From: Isochrysis galbana
Lineage: Eukaryota > Haptophyta > Isochrysidales > Isochrysidaceae
Length of the DNA: 64,000 nt
NCBI GenBank assembly: GCA_018136815.1
Contig: CM030933.1
Coordinates: 1,750,379 to 1,814,378, forward strand
Direction: 5' to 3'
This document shows, in pieces, positions 1 through 10,190 of this stretch (positions within the stretch are counted from its first letter, which is position 1; every line of letters starts with the position of its first letter). A program made the position numbers and the translations under genes. The notes beneath the pieces were generated by a model. It was not told the DNA's origin and made no database searches. It worked only from the letters and a program-made list of their open reading frames with translations.

Positions 1-377
1 CAAGGTCCAAGGGAGTGTGATCCGTGCCTAGTCATCAGCACACGACGTGCTTGGTGGGTTGCGCATTGCAGGACGAGCCCGGGTGCCATTGATCGTCTTG
101 CATTCACGCAAATGTTGTTCCCTTCTGAGCATGGGCGGACAATTTGATATTTGTACAAGCACATCATCATGATCGCATAGCACTTTATCGATAAATAAGA
201 GGTCTTTAACCTTGAAGCATCGAAGGTTTCGCTTGTAGCAATCCGTGAATTTCAAGAACCTCCGGCCGAGGGTGATTCGAACGCTTTTGAAACTTTGAAA
301 CTCTGGCGGGAGACGGTGAGTGGCGGTCGCGCTGGTTGCCGCCTTTCCCCCTTAGGTCGCGTCCCGTTGGAATATGG
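1..377. other. No gene seen
   Basis: Short open frames only, with no recognisable motif. The stretch ends at a terminus-like sequence that introduces the first LINE copy. Confidence 0.4.
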
Positions 378-391
378 TAGGGTGGTCAAAC
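378..391 (+). repeat. Terminus of the GGGCGGTCAAAC inverted-repeat family
   Basis: Reads TAGGGTGGTCAAAC, one base different from the termini of the complete element at 62585-63852. Only the outermost bases are recognisable. The LINE 3' tail begins about 30 bases further on. The same arrangement recurs at 16693 and, mirrored, at 38425. Confidence 0.45.
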
Positions 392-723
392 GCTGTGATT
401 CATAACTACTAACATATATAAAAAAAAATCTTCTTAAAATTCCCCGCTACGCGTGCGGCGTGAGGCAGTGTGCTAGTGTACCTCCCTACTACCCAACCTT
501 AACCCCTGACAACCCCCTTCCCCTTTCCCAGTTCCCTCTTTATCGGAGAAGCTGGTTCCGGGGGGGCCGCGCGCGCTGCTTCGGCCGGGAGTTGGAGAGA
601 AGGGGGCTGGAGACTGTGATTCGTCCTGTACGCTAGTGTTGATTCGGGTTGCCTTCTATTGTATTTCGTGGGATCTTTATTGATATCCTCCTCGTTTTCT
701 TCTAAGACGCGGTATTAAGTGCC

Positions 724-3700
724 TTAGGTGATGTTACGGATGTCTAGCCCTCCCGCCGCCTGCAGGAGGTCTTCCGATGCTTCTAGGTTGAACTCCTTGT
801 CCACCGTGTAGAGCGGACTTATCAATTTCTTAAAGTGTTTGTTACTCGGGGCGTGTAGCCCCATATTCTCTCGTTGTTTTTTCAGCCTCAGAAAGAACCC
901 GACTTTCGCCGTTACTAATAGGTGGTATCTCGCAAGGATCGCTCTTAAGATCGACCTAACGGACCTGCCGTCCGCGTTGCCATATTGGATGTTATAAAAG
1001 TCAGTTAGGATGTACCTCCACGCCAGGATGCCTAGGTATCCCGAGGAGGGGTGCGGTCTGTCCACTTGATAGCAGAAAAGTCGTTGGGCTGTTTCGGATC
1101 CCGGCCTGAGGCTAATCCCCAGAAGTCCTTCTATGAATTCAAAGATGGGCTCCGTCGCGATGCATGATGCCAGGTGAGTGGAGCTTTCAGGGGCTATGCC
1201 GCAAAAGCGGCATGTTGGATCGTCAGCAAAGCGGTTCGCTGTAGCTAACCTCCTATGTAGGACATGTTTGAAATGCAAGTAAGAGTCTCTAGGCGTCAAA
1301 AAGTTATATTTGTATAATTGCGATATTTGTTTCCACTTTCCCGAGAGGACCGGTAACCTTTTTTCCCATCTTAGTGTGGATTTTTGTGTTTTGGTTTTCC
1401 TCAAAGCGAGGAACGCTTTAGTCAAGTCCCTGACACTTACATCCTCCAGTGTTGTACGCGTGCCTTTTAGCATGTATTCTTGAGGTAACGGGTACGCCGT
1501 TTCCGCCGGGCCGTCGTACGCATGTCCCCACTTCAGCGGGGTGTATAGTTCGTCGGGCAGTAGTTGCGGGCTAATCCGCTCGTGGATGTGGGGCTCTCCC
1601 ATGACATTGAGCTGGACCTTGTGGTAGTCGCCTCTTCGGCGCAGATAAAAGTTATGGTCTATATCGACTAGGATCTCGCCTAGATCGTGTGCGTCCGGAT
1701 CTTCCTGAGGGAGTATCTCTTGCTCCTCTGGAGCCGGGGGCGGAGTCTTCGCTTGTTTTTTAAGAAGGTTCATATAATCGAAAGTGGTATGTATTAGTCT
1801 TGATCTCGTCCACTCAGAAATCTTTTCCCATGACTTAAGAAAGGGGCCTACCGATATGTAATTTCCCCTATGGCGTATCCAACGTTCTCCGTCCGGCAAG
1901 TAAGCCGCGCATTCTTCCATAGTGTAAACGTCCCCCGTATCCGGGTTTATGGTGTTGTGAACAATAACTGTCTGTAGAGACTCCCATTTCGACCTATGTG
2001 AGTGATGGATAGCCGGAGGCTTGTGGAAAAGATTGTGCCATATCGGGGAGCCCTGAGTGCCTTCTCGTGTGATTTCTCCCCTAAGGAAGTTGATCCTTCT
2101 GAAGTTTTCCAGCGCGTGCTTCCAGAATGCCGGGAGCGTGTTATTGCCGCGAATGCTAGCCGTGAGGCTCTTCGAGTCGACCTTCGAAAAGACCGCCGCT
2201 CGCCCTAAGGGGGTGCGGCTGAACCATTGATCCAAGACTATCTTCCATTCCGCCATTGACGGGTTAAGATATCGGACTATCCATATCGCTTGGAGCGCCC
2301 TCGTGTGTTCGGCCATGGGAAGTAGTCCGACCCCCAATAGGGGCCCGTCTTCGCTTGTGCCTACCCTCGGATATGCCGGAAGGGTTATCCATTTCCGACC
2401 CTCTTGCGAGGAGCCTAGCTCATCCACCTGAAGTCGGGGAGACCTATCCCACAATATAGTTTGAACGTCCGAGTCAATGGCCTCCATGAACCATGCCGGA
2501 GGAGTGGACGTGGATAGCCAATATCTCGGCGTCCCGTAGATTATGAAGTTCACTAGCAGCGTCCTCCCGTGAATGGAGAGACTCTTCAGACCTCTCCATG
2601 TTGCGACCTTTTTCTTAAGCTTCGCGTATAGCTTCTCCCAGAAGGAGTCGTTTTCTAGCCCTTCCCAGAAAGGGACTCCTAGAATGGTCGCATACTCGCC
2701 TTCGCCGAGTGTTTTAAGATAAGTTAGCGTCTCGGGGACCTGCGCCCCTGTAAGCGATCCCATTCTTATTAGTATACTCTTGTTTTTGTTCACCCTAGCC
2801 CCGGTGGCGGTTCCATATGTCTCTAAGATGTGCATCGCCCTCTCCAGTGACTCGAAAGAGCTCGCTAAAATTTGCGTGTCGTCGGCAAACTGCGAAAGCC
2901 TTAACTCTCTAGGTCCTATTGTGATTCCCTTCATCTCAGGGTCGGCGTTGACTAGTCGTGTTAGGCCTTCGGCCACTAAGAGAAAAGCTAGGGGCGATAG
3001 CGGGCACCCTTGGGGCATGCCGCAATGTATCGTGAAGGGATTGCTGCGTCTACCATTGGCCTTGATGCCGAAGTCTGTAAATACGTTATGTATGGTGTTG
3101 CAAGCTAGCTTGTTCCATAGCTTCGCCCACGAGGGGTTCATTTTGGGCCCCGGGTGCGTCGGGCTGCCCCATATGGGTTGCGATAGTAAGCCTTCTCTAC
3201 TCGTCTCTAGGGATGTTAGCTTGAGTGTGCGAATATTATTTAGCGCTGTCGTCCCGTCTGTTTCTCGCGCGCGTGCGTCGTGATTGTCGGCCCGTCCCTG
3301 GGCGTCACTGGAGGGCCTCCCTCCTGTGCCGCCTCTCCTTTGTCTCCTGTCCCCCTTCCTGGGGGCCTCAGTGTGCTTTTGGAGTTTTTCCTTGTTTTGG
3401 TGCGGCAACTCCCCATTGGGGTTCTGCCTGTGATGGTGCCGGGCCAGCCCCTCGCGCCGGAGCGCGAGGGCGGTATCGCGGCTGTGTAAGGGCCGGGCCC
3501 GGAGGCCTCCCTTGTTGGAGCGTCCCTCTGGTGCGGTGTGGGTGGTGTGGCTGTGGGTTGTGCTGTAGGTGTGTTGCTTGCTGTCTGCTGCCAGCATGGC
3601 AGCTTTGTTCTTGGCGTTCTTGGCAATGCGCGGGCGTGGCTTGTCGGCTCCTGTGCCCACCTGGCTGGGAGGGTCGTCCTGGCGCGGTCGCTTCGGCGAC

Positions 3701-3777
3701 AGCGGCGTGTCTATGAGTTCTTCGTCCATCGCGGCGAGGGCAGCGGCAGCGAGAGCGGGCGGCGGCGCGCGCTCCAT
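724..3777 (-). pseudogene. Chimeric LINE ORF: basic N-terminus joined to RT palm and C-terminus
   Basis: The frame stays open for 1017 residues. Residues 1-170 are Pro/Arg/Lys-rich and begin MERAPPP, as in other copies. Near residue 180 the sequence enters a reverse transcriptase that lacks its fingers. The motif GMPQGCPLSPLAF and the catalytic FADD box (SQFADDTQ) follow, then a thumb-like region and a long C-terminal domain. That domain has a Cys-Cys-His-Cys zinc-binding motif (CRFCG...HLASC) like the zf-RVT module of LINEs. No endonuclease is present, so the product could not act as a complete LINE protein. The open frame across the deletion junction may be chance. Confidence 0.75.
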
Positions 3778-3781
3778 GACC

Positions 3782-3799
3782 CTATCGTTTTAACGATAG
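3782..3799 (-). repeat. LINE 5'-terminal hairpin
   Basis: CTATCGTT and AACGATAG form a perfect 8-bp stem around two bases. It lies directly upstream of the ATG of the LINE frame. Equivalent hairpins are at 4697, 23965, 24347, 30150, 31140, 37001, 38628 and 47851. Confidence 0.8.
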
Positions 3800-3942
3800 T
3801 TGGTGTGGGGCGGTACAGAGGATGCCGCTACAAGGGATATAGCGCACGCAAGACAGCAAGACAGATAGCCCTCACACTCACGATCTCTCTCACTCACAAT
3901 TCTTGCTGGCAAGGAGGCAGTGCTCCAAGGAAAAATCAGACT

Positions 3943-4053
3943 GGGATGCCTTAGCATCGTCAGGCGCCCCGCATGCGAGAAAGCGCGCTCAACGCCTGCA
4001 GATGAGGCCGGTCGGCCCAAATATTGGCGGGCCATCTTGGACAAATTGGGCAT
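3943..4053 (-). pseudogene. hAT transposase C-terminal dimerisation fragment
   Basis: The reverse strand encodes MPNLSKMARQYLGRPASS followed by SAGVERAFSHAG, the hallmark of the hAT dimerisation region (A..YL..P.SS...ER.FS.AG). Only about 37 residues are recognisable. They lie in an open frame of 130 codons that runs into unrelated sequence next to the LINE 5' end. The rest of the transposase is absent, so this is a relic. Confidence 0.75.
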
Positions 4054-4224
4054 GGCCTGAGGGCGTCCTCGCTTCCGCCCCTCCATCTCCCTCCACCGGC
4101 CCCGCCCGACAGCAGCTTTTTCTGCCGCCTCTTTCTCCCGAACAAATAAATCATTTTGAACCGAACAAAAAACAAAGAACACAAAAACACATGTATAGAG
4201 GTGTTGAATGGCCCTCTAAAAGCA

Positions 4225-4336
4225 CCGCGACCTGGGCTCATGGCCTAGTGCTAGTGCGCAGTGCGCGGCGGCCTCGGGGTCATGGGTTCGAAAGCCTCGG
4301 GAGCCGCTGGCGGATCCCGAGGCGCCCAGACCTTTT
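4225..4336 (+). mobile_element. tRNA-derived SINE-like element
   Basis: TGGCCTAGTG at 4241 resembles a Pol III A box and GGTTCGAAAGCC near 4285 a B box, about 43 bases apart, as in tRNA genes. The sequence ends CAGACC plus seven T, a possible Pol III terminator. The last 25-30 bases recur in inverse orientation at 44041-44067. It does not fold as a convincing tRNA, so I call it a SINE and not a gene. Confidence 0.5.
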
Positions 4337-4344
4337 TTTAATAT

Positions 4345-4485
4345 TCCAACTATCTAGATAATACTAATAATACTGATAATAGGTTTGGCAGAAGCACTAT
4401 CTGTATCTATCTAGATAGCCGAAGGGCACTATCTACATCTATCTAGATAGCAAAAAACGCCCAAACCTAATATCTAGATAGCTCC
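4345..4485. repeat. CTATCTAGATAG palindrome cluster
   Basis: Four copies of the palindromic core TATCTAGATA lie within 140 bases, two of them in a duplicated unit beginning CACTATCT. Related CACTATCTA units also lie on the 3' side of the second SINE remnant (43900-43950). Confidence 0.6.
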
Positions 4486-4499
4486 AAATGAAACCTATT

Positions 4500-4714
4500 C
4501 ACAGTCTTAATATGGTGAGCCTGCTGGTTCTTGGCTTTCCGGGGTCGGCACGGGGCGGGCCTCGTGCGCACCTGAGTCAGTGGGGCGCCCTCTCGCGGGC
4601 GCTTCAGTTGCGCGGCGTCCAGCATTGCTTGGTTGGTCGTCCGGCGCGGCGGGGGTGACGGTGGGAGGGGAGGGGAGCGGCGCCCGTTCCATGACCCTAT
4701 CGTTTTAACGATAG
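4500..4714 (-). mobile_element. LINE 5'-end fragment (copy b)
   Basis: Hairpin at 4697-4714, then ATG at 4692 and a 61-codon Pro/Ala/Arg-rich frame beginning MERAPLP. The hairpin stem is identical to that of copy a. No enzymatic domain remains. Confidence 0.7.
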
Positions 4715-4715
4715 T

Positions 4716-4895
4716 TGCCCCCAAAAAATTCCAAGGGGGCTCACCTGCCGCCACGAAAAAAATCCGAGGAAAATGGTGGGATTACCGCCCCTCGCCCCCC
4801 CCCCTGCCCTCTGCCCTCTGTGCCCTCTTGCCCCTCTGCATACCCGCTGTTGGGGCTCTAACGCAGTGAAGAACTGGCGGTCGCGCCCATGGGCC
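4716..4895 (+). repeat. Degenerate copy of the GGGCGGTCAAAC-family terminal region
   Basis: Shares the order of segments with 62670-62801: a G-rich run, CTACCTGACGCTACGAAAA-like sequence, ATGGTGCGATT-like sequence, a C-rich tract, then AA(G)AATTGGCGGTCGCGCC. The outer terminus is missing. Confidence 0.5.
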
Positions 4896-5251
4896 GATAA
4901 GGTTATTTTAAGGTGATTCCGGGGCGGTTATTCACGACACGCGATTCTTTCCATCCTAGGCCTCAATGGGCCGCGCGCGTGGCGAGACTATTAAGTTAAG
5001 ATCTTTTTTATGCCTTTCTTTGGCTGCCCGCCAATGTCTGCTTGGGCCTTGCAAGCGTTGTCTGTTGAGTTTCCCATGCGCTGTCGAATGGGGGCTGCCG
5101 AGGATTGTCGCTTCACACGCGATGCATCGCAAGCATGCGCGTGTGTACTACAAGCTTACAGACTGGCCCGGTTGACGGGTCCGTGAGAGTCAGCTCACGT
5201 CTTGTCATTCTAAGACAAGGGCAGTGAGAAGTCAAGGTTGCGCGCGCGCGC
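4896..5251. other. Intergenic, nothing recognised
   Basis: No motif-bearing frame. It lies just downstream of the methyltransferase-kinase gene's stop and would hold its 3' end. Confidence 0.4.
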
Positions 5252-7885
5252 CTAAGACACTTGCCAAAATAGAGCAGCGAACAAACGATACAACGCTTCA
5301 TCCGTGCTGACTCCATCGAGCGGATCGATTCTGAGCATCACTCGTGTGCGTGGCAGGAGCGGGAGAGGCACCCCGTGCCTGTCAGCCTGCGACGTCACAA
5401 GCGTCACTTCGTCCTCGTCTGCGCACGGCCACTCCATTGCGTCCATGGTAGCATCAAGTGCACGTTCCTGCTTTGCAGGCTCGCCTGCATCGGGGAATGT
5501 AGGATGCCTGTTGGCGCCCTCCACGTTCACACAAACGGAGCACTCACTTACCTCAGCAGTCGTGGCAGGGAGCTCGTCGGTCGGGGCGCGCGCGCGTGCT
5601 CGAACTCGTGAGAGGAGAAGCCGCCGCAGCTCGCCGTTGGCAATAGCGCGTGTGTCAGCCGGGGCAAAGACGACTGTTACACAGAGAGGTGGCCATCCCG
5701 CAAATACGTGTTGAAGTGCAGCTTCACCTGGCTCGATACAAGTGGTGAGAGGCGTACAAATCTCGGCCGACTGGTCGCACTGGGCGCGGAGCTGCTTGGC
5801 GGCCGCAATCAGCAGTCGGCGATAGTATTCGCGCCCGGCGGTGCTCGCATTGCAGCTGTCCACCACGCATATAGCGCCTGAATGCAAGCCACGCGTCAGA
5901 CGGTCTGCCATCTCAATGTGTGTGAGCTGCTTGGCCTTTGTGATGCTCATCCGCATCGCGCAAGAGCTCGGCGTCGCACCAACCCTGTAACGCGCGGCCG
6001 CGTAGACGGCGTCGCGCTCAATGACCAATACTGTTCCTAGAGGCATCGCAACGCTCAACGCTCGCGCCAGGCTGCTCTTGCCGCTGCCAGCCGGCCCGAC
6101 CGGTAGCACGAGCGACGGCGGGCGGCGTACGAGGAGCAGGGCTGCACCAGCAAATCTGGTGCCCGGAAAGTGGTCGAAACGGCGCACGGCCACCACGCGG
6201 AAGCCGCCAGGCCCGAGCAAAGCAACTAAATCCGTGACTAGAGGGCGCGTTGCGCACGCAACGTAGACGAGCGCTTGCAGGTTCGGCATACAACGAAGGG
6301 TCTCCGACGCGGCGGCGCCGAGCCCGCGCCGGCTCGCCGTGACGACGCATATCGTCGGATCGGACATGTGCTGGGGCTGGCAATCGCCAACGGCAGCGTG
6401 CGTGCGGCAGGTGCGCGATGCCGTTGCGAATAGCGATGCAGGCGAGTAACGGTAGCCCTCGTTCCCAGTGTCCACCTTGCGCGCAAAAATCAGGCGGATG
6501 GGCACGCTCGAGCGGCAAGCATTCTCGTACGCGTCGCGGTAGGCGCAAGCGCAATGCGTGAGAACAACAACCCTGGAGGGGCGCAACACTCCCTCCCGGT
6601 CGGCGGCGCAGCAGCCCGCTGCAAACATGTTGACGTCGCGTCCGAGCACAAGCACGCCGCCGGCAGCAGCGCGCGCCGCGTCAGACACGTGCCCGCCCCG
6701 TTCCACCGCGCTAGCCGCCTCACCGATCCACGAGTCGACGGTGCGGAAGAGCTCCGCACCAGTGGCAAGGTTCACCTGCGAAAGCGTCTCTGCGTGGGCC
6801 TGGTAGGGCGCGCCATCCGGCCACTGCACTGTCATCGTGCGAGAGCCCCAAAGCACGCAGCACGGCTCAGTCTTGAGCGGCCGGGCACGGCCGCGCGCGA
6901 GCTGGGCAACCACGCTGCGCACGGCGGGCACCTCGGCCGTCACGTACGCCACGAAAGCCTGGAGCTCGCGCGCCCAAGCCTCGCGGCTGTCCTCGAAGGA
7001 GGCGTTCAACTCAGCAAGCGTGGCTGCCTCGGCGTCGGCCATCATCTGTGAGTACCGCCTCGCGCTAGCGTGCTCCTCCTCCTCCGTGGCCGCGCAGACA
7101 GCCGCGTCGAGTGCCTTCACAACCTCGGCCTTTGCAGCGTCAACGGCGAGTCGCGCCCTGGCGAGGATCGCCGGTGGAGGTTCGAGCTGCGGAGGGCGAA
7201 GGATGAACTTGAGTTGGACCTCCCCCGAGCGCACAGCACGTACGGTGAGCTCGCGATAAAAGCCGCGCGGCAACGCCGAGTGTTCAAACACCCAACGCGA
7301 GACTGCGCATGCGACACGCGCAACGAGCGGACAAGAAAGCGCCAGTCCATCGTGGATGGCTGCGGCGTTGGTCAGACCGGCCGGCGACGTGCCGCGAACG
7401 CCACCACCGCCCTCTGTGGGCGCAGAAGGTTGGGCAAATCGACGCCCCCCGTCGCCGCCGTGCCGGTGCTCTGCCGGCGTCTCGGTGACGCTCTCCGTGT
7501 CTCTGCTCCGCCCTCTCCCCTTCCGGGACGGCACATTCCAATGAACATCCGTCTCGAGGAGCACATCTGCTCCTGATCCCTCCCCAACACTGATCTCTGG
7601 TCGTCCTGCCTCATGCGTTGCCACATTGCCGCCGCATACACCTCGTCCGTTTTGTTGCCCTCCTCGCCCCCGCGCCGAGAGCGCCTGCGCTTTGCCCAAC
7701 GAAGAGAGCCGCGCCGTCTTCTCTCGGCTGGAGCGTTCCGACGGCTCCGTAGGCGGCGGGTGCAGCGGCCTCTCGAGCCCAAAGACCACCCTCGCGCGAG
7801 AGGCCGTACCACCTCCAGGCACAAGAGGTGCAGTGCTGAGAGAGCGCTCGATCAGTGAGAGCAGGGTGGCACTCGCCTCGCTCAT
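5252..7885 (-). CDS. TRMT2/TrmA-like RNA methyltransferase fused to a P-loop kinase-like domain
   Basis: 877 residues from the chosen start MSEASATLL. An upstream in-frame ATG would add only a Gly/Arg-rich run encoded by C/G homopolymers. Residues about 105-595 follow the eukaryotic TRMT2 / bacterial TrmA layout: ELTVRAVRSGEVQLKF (substrate-side beta region), GAPYQAHAETLSQVN (the usual F.Q.N segment), and a C-terminal block VYVACATRPLVTDL with FDHFPGT. The block keeps the catalytic-type Cys, but the usual D-P-P-R-x-G loop reads TASRRGL and the SAM-binding glycine motif is not recognisable. Methylation activity is therefore doubtful. At about residue 597 a Walker A motif GPAGSGKSSLARAL starts a domain of about 280 residues resembling AAA_33/polynucleotide-kinase-like folds (ERDAVYAAARY, CVVDSCNAS). 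Uninterrupted by introns. The family assignment is from motifs only. Confidence 0.7.
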   Translation of the reverse strand: MSEASATLLSLIERSLSTAPLVPGGGTASRARVVFGLERPLHPPPTEPSERSSREKTARLSSLGKAQALSARGRGGQQNGRGVCGGNVATHEAGRPEISVGEGSGADVLLETDVHWNVPSRKGRGRSRDTESVTETPAEHRHGGDGGRRFAQPSAPTEGGGGVRGTSPAGLTNAAAIHDGLALSCPLVARVACAVSRWVFEHSALPRGFYRELTVRAVRSGEVQLKFILRPPQLEPPPAILARARLAVDAAKAEVVKALDAAVCAATEEEEHASARRYSQMMADAEAATLAELNASFEDSREAWARELQAFVAYVTAEVPAVRSVVAQLARGRARPLKTEPCCVLWGSRTMTVQWPDGAPYQAHAETLSQVNLATGAELFRTVDSWIGEAASAVERGGHVSDAARAAAGGVLVLGRDVNMFAAGCCAADREGVLRPSRVVVLTHCACAYRDAYENACRSSVPIRLIFARKVDTGNEGYRYSPASLFATASRTCRTHAAVGDCQPQHMSDPTICVVTASRRGLGAAASETLRCMPNLQALVYVACATRPLVTDLVALLGPGGFRVVAVRRFDHFPGTRFAGAALLLVRRPPSLVLPVGPAGSGKSSLARALSVAMPLGTVLVIERDAVYAAARYRVGATPSSCAMRMSITKAKQLTHIEMADRLTRGLHSGAICVVDSCNASTAGREYYRRLLIAAAKQLRAQCDQSAEICTPLTTCIEPGEAALQHVFAGWPPLCVTVVFAPADTRAIANGELRRLLLSRVRARARAPTDELPATTAEVSECSVCVNVEGANRHPTFPDAGEPAKQERALDATMDAMEWPCADEDEVTLVTSQADRHGVPLPLLPRTRVMLRIDPLDGVSTDEALYRLFAALFWQVS

Positions 7886-8200
7886 CCCCCCCCCCCCCCC
7901 CCCCCCTCCCTCGCCGCTTTCTCCGCCCCTTGGCTTCTCCCCGTCTCCTTGCCGTCTCTCTCTCTCCCTCCCTCCCTCCCTCCCCTTCCTCCCCCGAGGG
8001 CGCAGAGCCAACGAGGGGCGCCCGAACAGTCCACACCTTCTCTCTTTCCTGGGAAGGGCGCGCGCGGGGGGTGGGGGGGTGGGGGGGGGGTCGGGGGGGG
8101 AGAAAGGATTTGGGGCTGAGAGAGGAGAGAAAAAGGAGGAGAAGAGAGAGAGAGAGAGAGAGGGGAGGGGAGACGGGGAGCGAGGGCGAGAGAAAGTATC
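7886..8200. repeat. Homopolymer and CT/GA tracts upstream of the methyltransferase gene
   Basis: A C-run directly abuts the chosen start codon. CCCTCC/CTCT repeats follow, then G-runs and a GA tract. In gene sense this is a purine tract followed by a pyrimidine tract. Confidence 0.8.
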
Positions 8201-8201
8201 C

Positions 8202-9202
8202 TTATCTCTTAAGAGGCGGCTGGAAGCACCTGCAAAGGTGCTTCGAGACCCTTTTTTATTCCTAGCATATTGGCGGCCCCTTGGAGCCTAGAGAACACTA
8301 AAATTGAGCTGGAGCCTTGCCATCAATATGGAGGACTAGTCTTATGCATAAGATGGAGTCGCATCGCCCGAAATTTGCTCCCATGACCTGATCGGTGGCG
8401 ATGCTGCCGACGAGCCGGCGTCGCACGTCGTTCACAACGCATGCTGCAGGAGATCGAGTCAGAGTTCACAACTCTCATCAAGATTATACGTGTCGGGGGC
8501 ATTTATTGATGCTGAGTAATCTAAGCCTTACAAATCATACACAAGATGAACTGCTCACAAACCCTTTGGACCAGAATATTTCATGGGCAAAGCGTTCCCC
8601 TTTGAGACAGACCACATACAAGCGAGCGGAGACGAGCACACAACACACAAAAGCATTCAGACTGCACGTGCGCGCATTGCAGTGGACTGCCTGCGCGTCG
8701 CCGTGGCCAGCGCGCAGGCAGCCCATATGTGTCTAGCCATAACACTCCCTGATCGGGCGCGCAGACACAGACAGCCTGCCGTAAAATTGCTGGCTCGTGC
8801 TCGTGCGCTGCGCCATTGCCGCTGCAGCAGCTAGCCGCCAACACCAGCAGCCACTCGCCCGCCACTGTGGCGATCGGAACGTGCCGACCCACAAACAAAG
8901 GCAACCAGGCTTGTCAGTCCCCCTTCCCACCGCCTAGATGTTCGCCCATCTGCTCGTGAAAGGTGAAGCACCTTTCGCGGAGCGCGCATGCAGCGCCGCC
9001 CAGGTGACACAAATGGTGACCTAGCTCGCGCTGCGCGTCGAGCTGGGGGCTAGGGCCAAGATATGATGGGTGAGGGGTATGGAGACGCCCTCCCATGCCG
9101 CTACAGCCGCCAACGAGGTGGTCTGAGAGGCATGGGAGGGCACGGCGCGGCGCGGCAACGGCGTGCAGCACCTCCGAAGGTGCTTCGCCTCTTAAGAGAT
9201 AA
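8202..9202. mobile_element. 1-kb TIR element without recognisable coding capacity
   Basis: Perfect 16-bp terminal inverted repeats, TTATCTCTTAAGAGGC at 8202-8217 and its reverse complement at 9187-9202. Each is followed inward by a hairpin of the type AGCACCT(N)AGGTGCT. No transposase was recognised, so it is probably non-autonomous. The target duplication is unclear. Confidence 0.6.
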
Positions 9203-9263
9203 TATCGCCGCATGGGTGGGGCATCATCCCCTCAGCCTCGAGGGGTATTATAGAGTAGTCTAT

Positions 9264-9475
9264 AAAACAACTGAGCGTTACCACTACTCCCACTAGCCCG
9301 GTACTATCACGAGACCCCTCAGCGCACTTACCCGTACGCCTTGACGTGTGCTGTCACACACGCATATGCACCCGCCTTCGAATCTCCCCCCTCGCAAACC
9401 CCCGGCTCCCATTATAAAACTCCCCACAAGCTACAATGACAATGAGGGAAAACCCATTGAGGCGGACCGACCCTA
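9264..9475 (-). repeat. Truncated copy of dispersed repeat B
   Basis: Closely matches, in inverse orientation, the right part of the insertion at 18096-19009: AAACAACTGAGCG terminus, CCCCTCAGCGCACTT, CCCGGCTCCCAT, AACCCATTGAGGCGGACC. A third copy is at 49655-49945. Confidence 0.65.
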
Positions 9476-10190
9476 CATGTGAAACACAGGAACAGTGTTT
9501 TTTTTCGGAGGCCCAATACACATGTTTTTCGCTGTTTTATTTCGGGCGGCCGCAAGGCCGGCCGCCCGCCGGCCGGTCGCCGGCCGGGGCCGACTCTCTC
9601 TGGGCTGGCCGTGGCTTCTGAAATCTGAAACTAGAGGGGCCACACACACTTTGCATGGGCATTGCTTGCAATTGGAAACAGCTATGATGCTACTCGTATG
9701 ATATTGTGATTGTGAGAAATATACTTAGGAGACATATAACAATATAACACACATACGCGCGATATCCTTCAGATGCCGACAAGACACGATGAGACAATGC
9801 ATCAATGCATGCATCAGACGAGCAGCTTTTGCACAAGCTCCTCACTTGGAACTGCGCTCACATCGCCAACCCAATCTTCCTCTGCGTCACTGTCGTCATC
9901 ACTCTCCCACCCACTTTACCACATCTGGGGCCCAGCCCCAGCCCGCATCTTGCAAATTGCGCTGCACATGCATCGACTCGCCGTGACAAAAGACCAACTT
10001 ATCTGCCGTGTTGTGGCTCATTCATTCGTGACAGATTAGCGCAGTGTTCCACATCAAAATCAAGTTTTCCACACCTAAGTGTTGCACACGCAAAGTAGGT
10101 GTTCCACAGATGACATATGTTTCACACCGCACACCACACACACACCGAACAGAGATTGTTGGCCATTATATACAACAACGGATAAAGGTA
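9476..10190. other. Intergenic, GC palindromes then unique sequence
   Basis: 9541-9600 consists of overlapping GGCCGGC palindromes. The rest shows no coding or repeat signal that I can support. Confidence 0.4.

Larger units (their letters stand above)
420..3805 (-). mobile_element. Internally deleted LINE-type retrotransposon (copy a)
   Basis: This non-LTR element reads right to left. Its 5' end is a hairpin at 3782-3799 (8-bp stem, TT loop on the + strand), 4 bases before the ATG at 3777. Its 3' untranslated region spans about 420-723 and ends, in sense, with a run of T. The same 3' region recurs at 17290-17640, 31195-31405 and 59500-59745. An apurinic endonuclease domain and the N-terminal half of the reverse transcriptase are absent although both ends are present, so this is a deletion derivative. 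Confidence 0.8.

Noticed and set aside
4225..4336. Functional tRNA gene
   Set aside because: Box-like motifs are present but no convincing cloverleaf. The T-tail and the second partial copy favour a SINE.
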